Positions 38,790-47,216 of a stretch of DNA of 64,000 bases are shown here, in pieces (the first letter of the stretch is position 1; each line of letters opens with the position of its first letter). Below the pieces are notes generated by a model that was not told the DNA's origin, did no database searches, and saw only the letters and a program-made list of their open reading frames with translations. The stretch comes from Methylosinus sp. Sm6. Lineage in GTDB: Bacteria > Pseudomonadota > Alphaproteobacteria > Rhizobiales > Beijerinckiaceae. The translations under genes and the position numbers were made by a program. The stretch lies in assembly GCF_019802345.1 (NCBI RefSeq), contig NZ_JAINDZ010000017.1, positions 1 to 64,000 on the forward strand, read 5' to 3'.

Positions 38790-39170
38790 ATGTCCGCCGA
38801 ACCCGAACGTCTCCCGTCCCCCTATCTGACCGGCCTGCTCGGCCGCTGCCCGCGCTGCGGCAAGGGCCATTTGTTCAATGGCTTTCTGAACCTCGCGCCG
38901 ACATGCGACGTCTGCGGGCTCGATCTTACTTTCGCCGATGCGGGCGATGGGCCGGCGGTCTTCGTCATGACCCTCGCCGGATTCATCGTGGTCGGCGCGG
39001 CGCTCTATGTCGAGGTCGCCTATTCGCCGCCCTATTGGGTGCATTTGTTGATCTTCCTGCCTTTGACCATCATCGTCTGCGCGGGCCTGCTGCGGCCGAC
39101 CAAGGGCCTGCTGATCACGCTGCAATACGCCAATAAGGCGGAGGAGGGCCGGCGCGCCGATGAGGGCTGA
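38790..39170 (+). CDS. DUF983 membrane protein
   Basis: 126 residues: a zinc-ribbon-like N-terminus (RCPRCGKGHLF and later CDVCGLDL) followed by two TM helices. DUF983 proteins accompany coxC and surf1 in Alphaproteobacteria and are presumed to help oxidase assembly; the exact role is unknown. It overlaps the surf1 start by 11 bases. Confidence 0.88.
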   Translation: MSAEPERLPSPYLTGLLGRCPRCGKGHLFNGFLNLAPTCDVCGLDLTFADAGDGPAVFVMTLAGFIVVGAALYVEVAYSPPYWVHLLIFLPLTIIVCAGLLRPTKGLLITLQYANKAEEGRRADEG

Positions 39171-39897
39171 GGCGCGCGCGCTGCTGGGGCCGGCGGTTTT
39201 CACCGCGCTGATGGTGGCGCTGTCCTGCACGCTCGGCGTCTGGCAGCTGCGCCGGCTCGCCTGGAAGGAGGCGCTGATCGCCAAGGTGGAGACGCGCGCC
39301 CATGCCGCGCCCGTGGATTTGCCGCCGCGCTCGGAGTGGCGGTCGATGCGGCCCGAGGACTATGATTTTCTCCATGCGCGCGCGACGGGCCGTTTCGACC
39401 TCGCGCGCGAGGCGCTGATCTTCGCGCCGCCGCCGCAGGGCGCGGGCGTCGAGCCCGGCTATCGCATTCTGACGCCCTTCGCGCTGGAGGAGGGCGGGGT
39501 CGTGCTCGTCGACCGCGGCTTTCTGCCGATCTCCCTGCGCGAGACCGAGGCGCGCCGCCACGAGCCGACGGGGAAAACGACGATCGTCGGCGTGCTGAGA
39601 AGCCCTCAGGCGCGAAATCTGTTCACGCCGGCGGACGATCCGAACGCCGGCCTATTCTATACGAGCGACGCGCCGGCGATCGCCGCCGCTCTGAAGCTCG
39701 AGGACGCCGCGCCATTCACCCTGGAGCTCGACGCTGGGGACTCCGCGCCGCACGCGCCTGATTTGCCGCGCGCCTATGGCGCCAATGTCGAGCTCGTGAA
39801 CAATCATTTGTCCTATGCAGTGACCTGGTTCTCCCTGGCCGCGGCGATTTTCGGCGGCTTCGTCTTCTATGCGCGGAGCCGTCACGCGCGCTCGTGA
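39160..39897 (+). CDS. SURF1 family cytochrome oxidase biogenesis protein
   Basis: 245 residues with the family layout: TM helix near the N-terminus (~10-27, ending LGVWQLRRLAWKEALI), a periplasmic domain with RPEDYDFLHARATGRF and RILTPFALEEGGVVLVDRGFLP, and a C-terminal TM helix (NNHLSYAVTWFSLAAA). SURF1 helps haem a insertion into subunit I. Last gene of the cox operon; a palindromic repeat follows. Confidence 0.93.
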   Translation: MRAEARALLGPAVFTALMVALSCTLGVWQLRRLAWKEALIAKVETRAHAAPVDLPPRSEWRSMRPEDYDFLHARATGRFDLAREALIFAPPPQGAGVEPGYRILTPFALEEGGVVLVDRGFLPISLRETEARRHEPTGKTTIVGVLRSPQARNLFTPADDPNAGLFYTSDAPAIAAALKLEDAAPFTLELDAGDSAPHAPDLPRAYGANVELVNNHLSYAVTWFSLAAAIFGGFVFYARSRHARS

Positions 39898-39926
39898 CCA
39901 GCGTCGCCGAGAAAAACAACAGGGCA

Positions 39927-40084
39927 GTCGGGTGAAGGATAAAAATCCCTGACCCTCGTCCTGAGGAGCCGCCGCAGGCGGCGTCTCGAAGGACGGCCGC
40001 AGGGCGAAATCAAAGGCTTCTCCCCATTGCCGTCCTTCGAGACGCCCGCTTCGCGGGCTCCTCAGGACGAGGGTGATGGGGCCA
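39927..40084 (-). mobile_element. Palindromic MITE-like element, copy 1
   Basis: About 158 bp, inverted relative to the copy at 46692-46865 and highly similar over its length. Two internal arms (CTCGTCCTGAGGAGCC... and its complement) make it foldable into a long hairpin. The left end keeps TCGGGTGAAGGA; the right terminal repeat is missing, so this copy is truncated. It lies between surf1 and a secreted-protein gene. The rest of 39898-40298 is leader sequence without a gene. Confidence 0.65.
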
Positions 40085-40298
40085 AACCAATTGCGTTGAC
40101 ATGACTTTGTCGACTCCACAGCATGGACTCCGCTTGGAAAAAGCGGGCGTTTCGATGCTGTCTCGAGGCTCTCACGCCCGTGCAATCCGCTGGCGGCGCG
40201 GTTCCGGATCGGCGCCTCGTTCTCGACGGAACGTTTCGACCGGCTGCGCCTCGCGCGCTCGAGGCGGTTTTGAACTCATCAGATTCGAGGAGAGGCAT

Positions 40299-41579
40299 AT
40301 GAAGAGCATTCGAGCCCTGAGCTTCGTCGCCTGCGCGGCGATCTACCTCGGCCCTGCGGTCGGGCCGGCTCTGGCGGTCAGCCTGACCGAGAAAGCGATC
40401 GATGGCGTCCAGGTCTACCATTATTCCTGGACGGATTCGAAAGGGCGGCCGCGCTCCGTGTCCCTCAAGAAGGAAGGGGCGGGCAATTCGGGCCATGGCG
40501 GCTACGCCGTGCGAGCGACCTATCAATATTTGGACGGCGGCGCGTGGAAGACGAAGATCGTGAAATCCGGCTCCGCCGGCGAAGGTTTCGGCTATTTCGT
40601 CTCGCATGAGCGCGAACGTCTGTTCAGCGACGGCAAGCGCGGCACGATCGCGCAGAAGATATTCCACATCGACGATTCGCCGCTCGGGCGAGGCTTCGCG
40701 GTCACCGCCGACAAATTCACCCCGGGCAGCCAGCTGAGATTCATCCGTTTCAGCCTCGCCTATCCCCGCTATGGCACGATCGCGGCGAATGGGATCGATC
40801 CCGAGACGGGCGACGACAAGCCGCGGCTCGGCACATCGCCCGCGCTGTTCGCGAAATACAGCCTGCCTGTCCGCATCTATTGGTATTTCCAGGACGGCGC
40901 CGATTATCCGCGCATCCGGACGCAGGTGAGCCTGAGCAATCTGCCGGGCCCGGACCGCGTCAGCTTCGACGTGCGCGGCCCCTACGGAAAGCTCGACTTC
41001 GACGGAGGCGCCAATGCGATCGAGCAGGTCCGCTGGGGCGACTCCTATCACTTCGCCTCGACGACGACGCCTCTGACGCGAAACTCCAAATGGACATGGA
41101 ACAGCGTCAACAGCTCCAATCGCTATTTGTCGCTCAGAGCCAAGGGTTTCGAGATGGGCCTGGTGAGCTTGGGCGGGAGCCGGCTCAACGACGGCTACGC
41201 CGACGGCCGCGGCCAGACGTCCTCCACCTATTTCAACGGCAACGGCTGTTCCTTTCAGAGCCAGCTCATTCCCTGCGATTATGAATGGCCCTACCAAGCG
41301 TCTCAATACGAGCTGCCCTATGACAATCGCAACGGAACGACGACATCGGAGAAGATGGCCTGGGGCTCGTCGCCCTATCTCGGGACCAGCTTGACGAGCA
41401 CTTATGACGGCCGCGCCTCGCACCCATTCGACGGCTTCCCCGCGAACAAGACGATTTCCTATGATATCTGTCTCGTGCTCGGGACGACGATCGACGGAGG
41501 CCGGACGCGGGCGGTGGCGCGCGACGCCAAGCTGGGAACCGCCAGCTGCGCCAGAACGACGCCACTCCAAGGCGTATAG
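40299..41579 (+). CDS. Secreted protein of unknown function
   Basis: 426 residues with a signal peptide (MKSIRALSFVACAAIYLG, then AVGPALAVS). The rest is hydrophilic, rich in Tyr, Ser, Gly and Asp, with two C-terminal Cys pairs (NGCSFQSQLIPCDY and ICLV...SCART). No domain recognised. The ATG at 40299 follows GAGGAGAGG. An upstream TTGACA (40093-40098) could be a -35 element. Confidence 0.65.
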   Translation: MKSIRALSFVACAAIYLGPAVGPALAVSLTEKAIDGVQVYHYSWTDSKGRPRSVSLKKEGAGNSGHGGYAVRATYQYLDGGAWKTKIVKSGSAGEGFGYFVSHERERLFSDGKRGTIAQKIFHIDDSPLGRGFAVTADKFTPGSQLRFIRFSLAYPRYGTIAANGIDPETGDDKPRLGTSPALFAKYSLPVRIYWYFQDGADYPRIRTQVSLSNLPGPDRVSFDVRGPYGKLDFDGGANAIEQVRWGDSYHFASTTTPLTRNSKWTWNSVNSSNRYLSLRAKGFEMGLVSLGGSRLNDGYADGRGQTSSTYFNGNGCSFQSQLIPCDYEWPYQASQYELPYDNRNGTTTSEKMAWGSSPYLGTSLTSTYDGRASHPFDGFPANKTISYDICLVLGTTIDGGRTRAVARDAKLGTASCARTTPLQGV

Positions 41580-41761
41580 TCGCTCTGCGGAGCATCCGCG
41601 CTGCTACGACCGGGGCCGTCGCGGCGCATGCGCCGTGATCGGCCTACGTCGAAACTGGCTCGGGCTCTGCCGGACGCTCGGCCGCGCGGTCGCATAGCAG
41701 ACCCGGCGCGCGCTTTCGCCGGGGCTTTTCGCGACGCCATTCGACGGCTAGAAGAAGAGTC

Positions 41762-43171
41762 GTGCGCTACATCTCGACCCGCGGCGAAGCTCCCGAGCTC
41801 GCTTTCGAAGACATCCTCCTCGCCGGCCTCGCCGCCGACGGAGGTCTCTACACGCCTGTTTCCTATCCGCGCCTCGCGCGGGAGGAGATCGCCGGCCTCG
41901 CCGGCCTTCCCTATGCTCGGGCGAGCGCGCGAATCCTCGCGCCTTTTGTCGGCGAGGCCTTCGCCGGCCCCGCGCTCGCGGAACTCACGCAAAGCGCCTA
42001 TTCGAGCTTCCGTCACGCCGCGGTCGCGCCGCTCGCCCAGATCGGCGACAATCTGTTCGTGCTGGAGCTGTTCCACGGGCCGACGCTCGCCTTCAAGGAT
42101 GTGGCGATGCAGCTGCTCGGGCGCATGATGAACGAGGCTCTGGCGCGGCGAGGCCTGCGCGCGACCATCGTCGGCGCCACCTCGGGCGACACGGGCGCGG
42201 CGGCGATCGAGGCCTTCCGCGGGCTCGACCGCGTCGACGTGTTCATCCTCTATCCGCATGAGCGAGTCTCGAATGTGCAGCGTCGGCAGATGACCACGGT
42301 CGCCGACGAGAACATCCACACGGTCGCGCTCCGGGGCTCGTTCGACCACGCGCAGGCGATCTTGAAGGCGCTGTTCCGCGATGCGCGTTTTCGCGGCGAG
42401 CTCGGTCTCGCCGGGGTCAACTCCATCAATTGGGCGCGCGTCGTCGCGCAGACGGTCTATTATCTCACCAGCGCCGTCGCGCTCGGCGCGCCGTTCCGCG
42501 CGGCGAGCTTTGCCGTGCCGACCGGCAATTTCGGCGATATTCTCGCCGGCTTCGTCGCCAAGCGCATGGGGCTGCCGGTCGAGCGCCTGCTCATCGCCAC
42601 CAACGCCAATGATATTCTCGCGCGCACGCTCATGAGCGGCGCTTATGAGCTGCGCGGCGTCACGCCGACGCTGTCGCCCTCGATGGACATACAAATCTCG
42701 TCCAATTTCGAGCGCCTGCTGTTCGACATGCTCGGCCGCGATCCGGCGCAGATCCGCGCGGCGATGGGCTCGCTCGACCAATCGAGGCGCTTCTCGCTCG
42801 CGCCCGCGACGCTCGCCGCCATTCGCGCGGAGTTCGACGCCTGCTCCAGCAATGACGAGGAGACGACGGCCGAGATCGCCCGCACCTTCCGCGAGACCGG
42901 CTATGTGCTCGATCCGCACGGGGCGACGGGCGTGCGCGCCGCGCGCCGCCGGCTCGCCGAGGACCCCGCGACGCCGGTCATCGCGCTGGCGACCGCGCAT
43001 CCGGCCAAATTCCCGGATGCGATCGAGGCCGCGATCGGCCGCCGGCCGCCGCTGCCCGAGCATCTCGAGCCCATTCTCACGGCGCGCGAGCGCTTCTCCA
43101 TCGTCGACAATGACGTGGCGAAGGTCGCCGCCTTCATCCGCGAGCGCGCCCGCGCCGCGCGGGCGGCGTGA
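41762..43171 (+). CDS. thrC: Threonine synthase
   Basis: 469 residues, PLP-dependent. The PLP-lysine motif is HGPTLAFKDVAMQ; SGDTGAAAIEAFRG and PTGNFGDILAG are the phosphate-binding and active-site loops. It converts O-phosphohomoserine to threonine. GTG start. The length fits the thrC class of Proteobacteria. The GNAT gene follows 10 bases after the stop. Confidence 0.95.
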   Translation: MRYISTRGEAPELAFEDILLAGLAADGGLYTPVSYPRLAREEIAGLAGLPYARASARILAPFVGEAFAGPALAELTQSAYSSFRHAAVAPLAQIGDNLFVLELFHGPTLAFKDVAMQLLGRMMNEALARRGLRATIVGATSGDTGAAAIEAFRGLDRVDVFILYPHERVSNVQRRQMTTVADENIHTVALRGSFDHAQAILKALFRDARFRGELGLAGVNSINWARVVAQTVYYLTSAVALGAPFRAASFAVPTGNFGDILAGFVAKRMGLPVERLLIATNANDILARTLMSGAYELRGVTPTLSPSMDIQISSNFERLLFDMLGRDPAQIRAAMGSLDQSRRFSLAPATLAAIRAEFDACSSNDEETTAEIARTFRETGYVLDPHGATGVRAARRRLAEDPATPVIALATAHPAKFPDAIEAAIGRRPPLPEHLEPILTARERFSIVDNDVAKVAAFIRERARAARAA

Positions 43172-43181
43172 AGGCGCGGCC

Positions 43182-43784
43182 ATGGCGCTGTTCGGCCTCG
43201 TCCCCAATTACCGCGACCTGCCGCTCCGCGGCGACGGCGTCTATCTGCGCATGTCGGACATGCGCGATTACGCCGCCTGGGCCGCGCTGCGCGAGCGGAG
43301 CCGCGCCTTTCTCACGCCCTGGGAGCCGACCTGGCCGGCCGATGATCTGACCCGCGCGAGTTTTCGCTATCGCGTGCGCCGCCACGCCGATGAGATGGCG
43401 CGCGACGAGGCCTATTCCTTCTTCGTGTTCCGCGCGGCGGACGATGAACTGGTCGGCGGCCTGACGCTCGGCCATGTGCGGCGCGGCGTCTCGCAGGCGG
43501 CGACGCTCGGCTATTGGATGGGCCAGCCTTTTGCCGGCAAGGGCTATATGTCCCGCGCGGTGCGCGTGGCGCTCGATTACGCCTTCACCCGCCAGCGCCT
43601 GCACCGCATCGAGGCCGCCTGCCTGCCGGCCAACGAGCCCTCCATCCGCCTGCTCGAGCGCAACGGCTTCAAGCAGGAGGGCTTTGCCCGCGCTTATCTC
43701 AACATCAACGGGCAATGGCGCGATCATCTGCTGTTCGCGCGGCTCGACAGCGATCCTCTGCCGGGCCGGCCCGGCGCGGGCTGA
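43182..43784 (+). CDS. GNAT acetyltransferase, RimJ/RimL-like
   Basis: 200 residues with the RimJ/RimL-type GNAT fold: VYLRMSDMRDYAAW at the start, GYWMGQPFAGKGYMSRAVRVAL (acetyl-CoA pyrophosphate loop), HRIEAACLPANEPSIRLLERNGF. Family members acetylate N-termini of ribosomal proteins or small amines; the substrate is unknown. Next to thrC, where Alphaproteobacteria often have an M16 protease gene between them; it is missing here. Confidence 0.85.
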   Translation: MALFGLVPNYRDLPLRGDGVYLRMSDMRDYAAWAALRERSRAFLTPWEPTWPADDLTRASFRYRVRRHADEMARDEAYSFFVFRAADDELVGGLTLGHVRRGVSQAATLGYWMGQPFAGKGYMSRAVRVALDYAFTRQRLHRIEAACLPANEPSIRLLERNGFKQEGFARAYLNINGQWRDHLLFARLDSDPLPGRPGAG

Positions 43785-43987
43785 ACGGTCTCGTATCCGC
43801 ACGGCGACGCTTCGGCGCGGGCGCGTCGGGACGCTCCGCCGATCTCCCCATTTTCTCCCGGTTCTCCGCAGCTTGCGCCGCGGCCCGGCGGCGCGGCCGC
43901 CTCTGGCGCGTTTCTTTCTGCCGATCCTGCACGTCGCGATCGCGCGTTCCGGAACAGGACATGCAGGCGTAGCAAAGGTTTGGGTGA

Positions 43988-44770
43988 ATGGCGTCGAGAG
44001 GTGGAGGACATGCTTTCGGGGCGGTGGAGACTGTCGTCGTCGGCGGCGCGCGCGTCGCGCGGCTCGGGCTCGACGAAACCGCCCGGCTGATGATAGAGAC
44101 GGCGCGAGCGCCGACGCCCGAGGGGGCTCCGCTGTTCCTGACTTCGGTCAATGGCGAGGTGCTGGCGCGGCGCGACGCCGATCCCGATTTCGCCGCGCTC
44201 ATCGACAGCGCCGATCTCGTCAACGCCGACGGCCAGCCGCTGGTCGTCGCCTCGCGGCTGCTCGCGCGGAAGGCGCTGCCGGAGCGCGTCGCGACGACGG
44301 ACCTCTATCCGCTCGTCGCCGCCGCGGCCGAGGGGGAGGGTGTCAGCTTCTACCTGCTCGGCGCGAGCGAGGACTCCAATCGCGGGACCTTCCTGGCGAC
44401 GAAGCGACGTTTTCCGCGGCTCGACATTCGCGGCCGCTGCCATGGATTTCTCACCGGCGCGGCGCTCGAGCGCAAGATCGACGAGATCGACGCGCTCGCT
44501 CCGGACATTCTCTGGCTCGCTCTCGGCGTGCCGCGCGAGCAGGAATTCGTGCGCCTTTGGCGCGATCGCCTTCGCAACGTCAAAATGATCAAGACATCTG
44601 GCGGTCTGTTCGACTTCATGGCCGGCGCCAGGAAGCGGGCGCCGCTGTGGATGCAGCAGGCCGGGCTGGAATGGGCGTTTCGGTTGGCGCAGGAGCCGCG
44701 CCGGCTGCTGCGGCGCTACGCGCTGACCAATCCGATCGCGCTGAAGCTGTTGATGCGCCACACGCGCTAG
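43988..44770 (+). CDS. WecG/TagA/CpsF family glycosyltransferase (GT26)
   Basis: 260 residues. Conserved GT26 features: LTSVNGEVLARRDADPDF, LVNADGQPLV, TDLYPLV, YLLGASEDSN, APDILWLALGVPREQEFV. Family members transfer N-acetylmannosamine-type sugars to lipid-linked acceptors in exopolysaccharide or teichoic-acid synthesis. It stands alone here with no other polysaccharide genes nearby. A GC-rich terminator follows. Confidence 0.87.
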   Translation: MASRGGGHAFGAVETVVVGGARVARLGLDETARLMIETARAPTPEGAPLFLTSVNGEVLARRDADPDFAALIDSADLVNADGQPLVVASRLLARKALPERVATTDLYPLVAAAAEGEGVSFYLLGASEDSNRGTFLATKRRFPRLDIRGRCHGFLTGAALERKIDEIDALAPDILWLALGVPREQEFVRLWRDRLRNVKMIKTSGGLFDFMAGARKRAPLWMQQAGLEWAFRLAQEPRRLLRRYALTNPIALKLLMRHTR

Positions 44771-45114
44771 AGATTGGCGGCTCGCGTCGACGAATTCTAA
44801 GTCTCTCGAGAGTGAGCGTGGCTCGCTCAAATCGGCCGAAGCACGCCGCTCGCAAAGCGAAGAATTCCCGCCCGGCGTCTTGCGTTCGGGGCGGGAGACC
44901 AGGGCCGACAAAGTACCGCGTATCGGCTTTGGGTCCCCGGCGCGCGCCTCCGTCCGCGCCGGGGACGGCGCCTTTTTCGGCGCATGCGGACAAAGGGCGG
45001 CCCGAAGCGATGTCCTGGGTCATCGCGGCGCAGGCTCGTCCCATTGTCCTCGGGACCAATTCCGGCCAAGATCTCGCTCTATCGAGCGTATCTTTTCAAT
45101 CGAGGGGGGTTTTT
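44771..45114. other. Intergenic region between wecG-like and RCC1 genes
   Basis: 344 bp without a gene. It holds the terminator at 44933-44976 and, near 45100, the ribosome site of the RCC1 gene. Confidence 0.5.
44933..44976 (+). terminator. Strong stem-loop terminator
   Basis: A 12-bp perfect stem, GTCCCCGGCGCG with CGCGCCGGGGAC, separated by 10 bases and followed by GGCGCCTTTTT. Confidence 0.7.
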
Positions 45115-46563
45115 GTGATTCGTGGAGCTCTTCTTTGTCTCGTCGCCGGCGTCATCGCCGCCTCGACTTCCTTCGCCTCGGCGCAAAACGCCGCGATGCG
45201 GCTTCTATCGCTGGCCAATCCCTCCGCGCCCGGCGCGCGGGTGACGCTGAGAGCGGAGGTCGACGGCCTGGGCGGCGGCGCGCCGACCGGGTCGGTCTCC
45301 TTTGCCGACGGTTCCGTCCACATGGGATCGGCCCGTCTGGCCGTCCTCGGCGCCGGCCAGGCGGCCTATAGCGCCGGCGGCGGCCACACCTGCGCGCTCA
45401 GTCAGACGGGGGGACTCAAATGCTGGGGCGATAACCTCAACGCCTCCATCGGCGACGGCACGGCGACCGATCGCAAGACGCCCGTCGACGTTCCGGGGCT
45501 GACGTCCGGCGTGGTCGCGGTGGCGGCCGGCGACGGGCACACTTGCGCGCTGACACGCGCCGGCGGCGTCAAATGCTGGGGCGAGAACTCCGATGGCGAG
45601 GTCGGCGACGGCACGGTGTCTCAGCGCAAGCTCGCGCCTGCCGGCGTGGTCGGCCTCGCGAACGGAGTGGTCGCCATCGCCGCCGGCGGCAATCACAGCT
45701 GCGCGCTGACCGCCACGGGCGGCGTGAAATGCTGGGGCTATAACGGCTCCGGACAGCTCGGCGACGGCACGACGAGCACCCGCGCGACGCCGGTGAACGT
45801 CGTCGGACTGACGGCCGGCGTCATTGCGATCGCGGCCGGCGACCGCCACACATGCGCGCTGACGCGCGCGGGCGCGCTCAAATGCTGGGGCGACAATATC
45901 TACGGGCAGATCGGCGACGGCGCGACGACCAACCGGATGAAGCCGGCGAGCGTCCTCGGGCTGGGCGGCGCGGCCTCGGCCGTGTCGCTCGGCTATACGC
46001 ACAGCTGCGCGCTGATGAAGACCGGCGGCGTGAAATGCTGGGGCTACAACGGCGCCGGACAACTGGGCGACGGCACCCGGATCACGCGATGGACGCCGGT
46101 CGATGTGCTCGGGCTGACCAGCACGATCGTCGCGATCGACGTCGGAAGCAATCACGCCTGCGCGCTGACCGCGGCGGGCGGCGTCGAATGCTGGGGCGAA
46201 AATCGCTATGGCCAGCTCGGCGACACGACGACGATCAACCGATCGACGCCCGTCGCCGTGGCGGGGCTGGCGAGCGGCGTCGCAGCGCTGTCGGCGGGCA
46301 ATCGGCACAGTTGCGCGCTGACTGTCGGCGGCGCGTCGCTGTGCTGGGGCAGCGATTCGGACGGGCGGCTCGGCATCGGCGGCGTCGCGCCGACGATTCG
46401 CACGCGCCCCGCTTCGACGCTGAGCTTCGCCGGCCTCGTGCGCGCGAGCGCGGCGTTCACGACGCCCGCGCTCGCCGCCGGCTCGCATGCGATGAAGGCG
46501 AGCTATGGGGGCGACGCCGGACATTCGGCATCGTCCGGAACGCTCCAGCAGAAGGTCCAATGA
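45115..46563 (+). CDS. Secreted RCC1-repeat protein with a split Ig-like domain
   Basis: 482 residues. A signal peptide (~1-23, ending SFASAQ) is followed by the first half of a bacterial Ig-like (Big_3-type) domain (NPSAPGARVTLRAEVD, PTGSVSFADGS), then seven RCC1 repeats of exactly 51 residues each with the core HTCALTxxGGVKCWGxNxxGQLGDGT (~83-440), and then the rest of the Ig-like domain (AAFTTPALAAGSHAMKASYGG). Each repeat has two Cys. Seven RCC1 units should form a complete beta propeller. GTG start after GAGGGGGG. Probably extracellular; the ligand is unknown. Confidence 0.82.
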   Translation: MIRGALLCLVAGVIAASTSFASAQNAAMRLLSLANPSAPGARVTLRAEVDGLGGGAPTGSVSFADGSVHMGSARLAVLGAGQAAYSAGGGHTCALSQTGGLKCWGDNLNASIGDGTATDRKTPVDVPGLTSGVVAVAAGDGHTCALTRAGGVKCWGENSDGEVGDGTVSQRKLAPAGVVGLANGVVAIAAGGNHSCALTATGGVKCWGYNGSGQLGDGTTSTRATPVNVVGLTAGVIAIAAGDRHTCALTRAGALKCWGDNIYGQIGDGATTNRMKPASVLGLGGAASAVSLGYTHSCALMKTGGVKCWGYNGAGQLGDGTRITRWTPVDVLGLTSTIVAIDVGSNHACALTAAGGVECWGENRYGQLGDTTTINRSTPVAVAGLASGVAALSAGNRHSCALTVGGASLCWGSDSDGRLGIGGVAPTIRTRPASTLSFAGLVRASAAFTTPALAAGSHAMKASYGGDAGHSASSGTLQQKVQ

Positions 46564-46611
46564 CGGAGACGAGCGCGGTGCCGGCTGCGATAGTGTCTTG
46601 CGCCAGAAAGG

Positions 46612-46661
46612 GCGAGCCTGAAGGCCTGCGGTCCAGATGGACTGCGAGCCTCGCGCTGGCG
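46612..46661. repeat. Degenerate REP-like palindrome
   Basis: GCGAGCCTGAAGGCctGCGGTCC and a downstream imperfect complement (ctGCGAGCCtcGCG) are related to the elements at 5165, 23451 and 60649. Directly precedes the MITE copy. Confidence 0.4.
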
Positions 46662-46691
46662 CGAGCGCAAACAGGCCGGCCCGGCCAGGCA

Positions 46692-46865
46692 ATCGGGTGA
46701 AGGACTATAGCCCCATCACCCTCGTCCTGAGGAGCCCGCGAAGCGGGCGTCTCGAAGGGCGGCAACGGGGAGACATCTTTGATTGCGCCCCGAGGCCGTC
46801 CTTCGAGACGCCGCCTGCGGCGGCTCCTCAGGAACGAGGGTTGGGGATTTTATCCTTCACCCGAT
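46692..46865 (+). mobile_element. Palindromic MITE-like element, copy 2 (complete)
   Basis: 174 bp bounded by perfect 13-bp inverted repeats ATCGGGTGAAGGA / TCCTTCACCCGAT, with two inner arms (CTCGTCCTGAGGAGCC and GGCTCCTCAGGAACGAG) that allow a long hairpin. No coding capacity. A second, inverted and partly truncated copy is at 39927-40084. Looks like a non-autonomous mobile repeat; the transposase family is unknown. Confidence 0.7.
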
Positions 46866-46925
46866 CGCCCTGCGGCCCGGCGGCGCGAGCTTGACTCTCG
46901 CGCGGTCTCGCCTATGACTCCTCCT

Positions 46926-47097
46926 CGATGGTTCCCATGTGGGATTGAATGGGAATGCGGTGAGCGTCGACGGCGGCGCGATTCCGCGGCTGCCCCCGCA
47001 ACTGTGAGCGGATAGCCGAAGACCGAAAGCCACTGGAGCAAAAGTTCCGGGAAGGCGGTCTGAACGGCGAGGACCCGCGAGCCAGGAGACCTGCCAT
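46926..47097 (+). promoter_or_regulatory. Cobalamin (AdoCbl-type) riboswitch
   Basis: The conserved core elements are in the expected order: GATGGTTCCC...GGGAATGCGGTG, GCTGCCCCCGCAACTGT, GCCACTGG, CCGGGAAGGCGG and the B12 box AGCCAGGAGACCTGCC (47080-47095). It lies about 120 bases upstream of the btuB start. By family knowledge, bound cobalamin lowers expression of the transporter. Confidence 0.95.
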
Positions 47098-47216
47098 CAG
47101 TCGTGGTCACGCGCGAGAGCGTCGGGCGGGGTGCACCGGTGCGGCCGAGATCCGTTCGACGGACGGGTCGAGACCTTCGCAGTGACGGCCCACGTCCGCT
47201 GCGAGGCGATTCGTAA

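Noticed and set aside
45361-46400. Regular 153-bp repeats that might suggest a CRISPR or satellite array
   Set aside because: They are the seven RCC1 units of one coding sequence, with substitutions concentrated in non-core positions.
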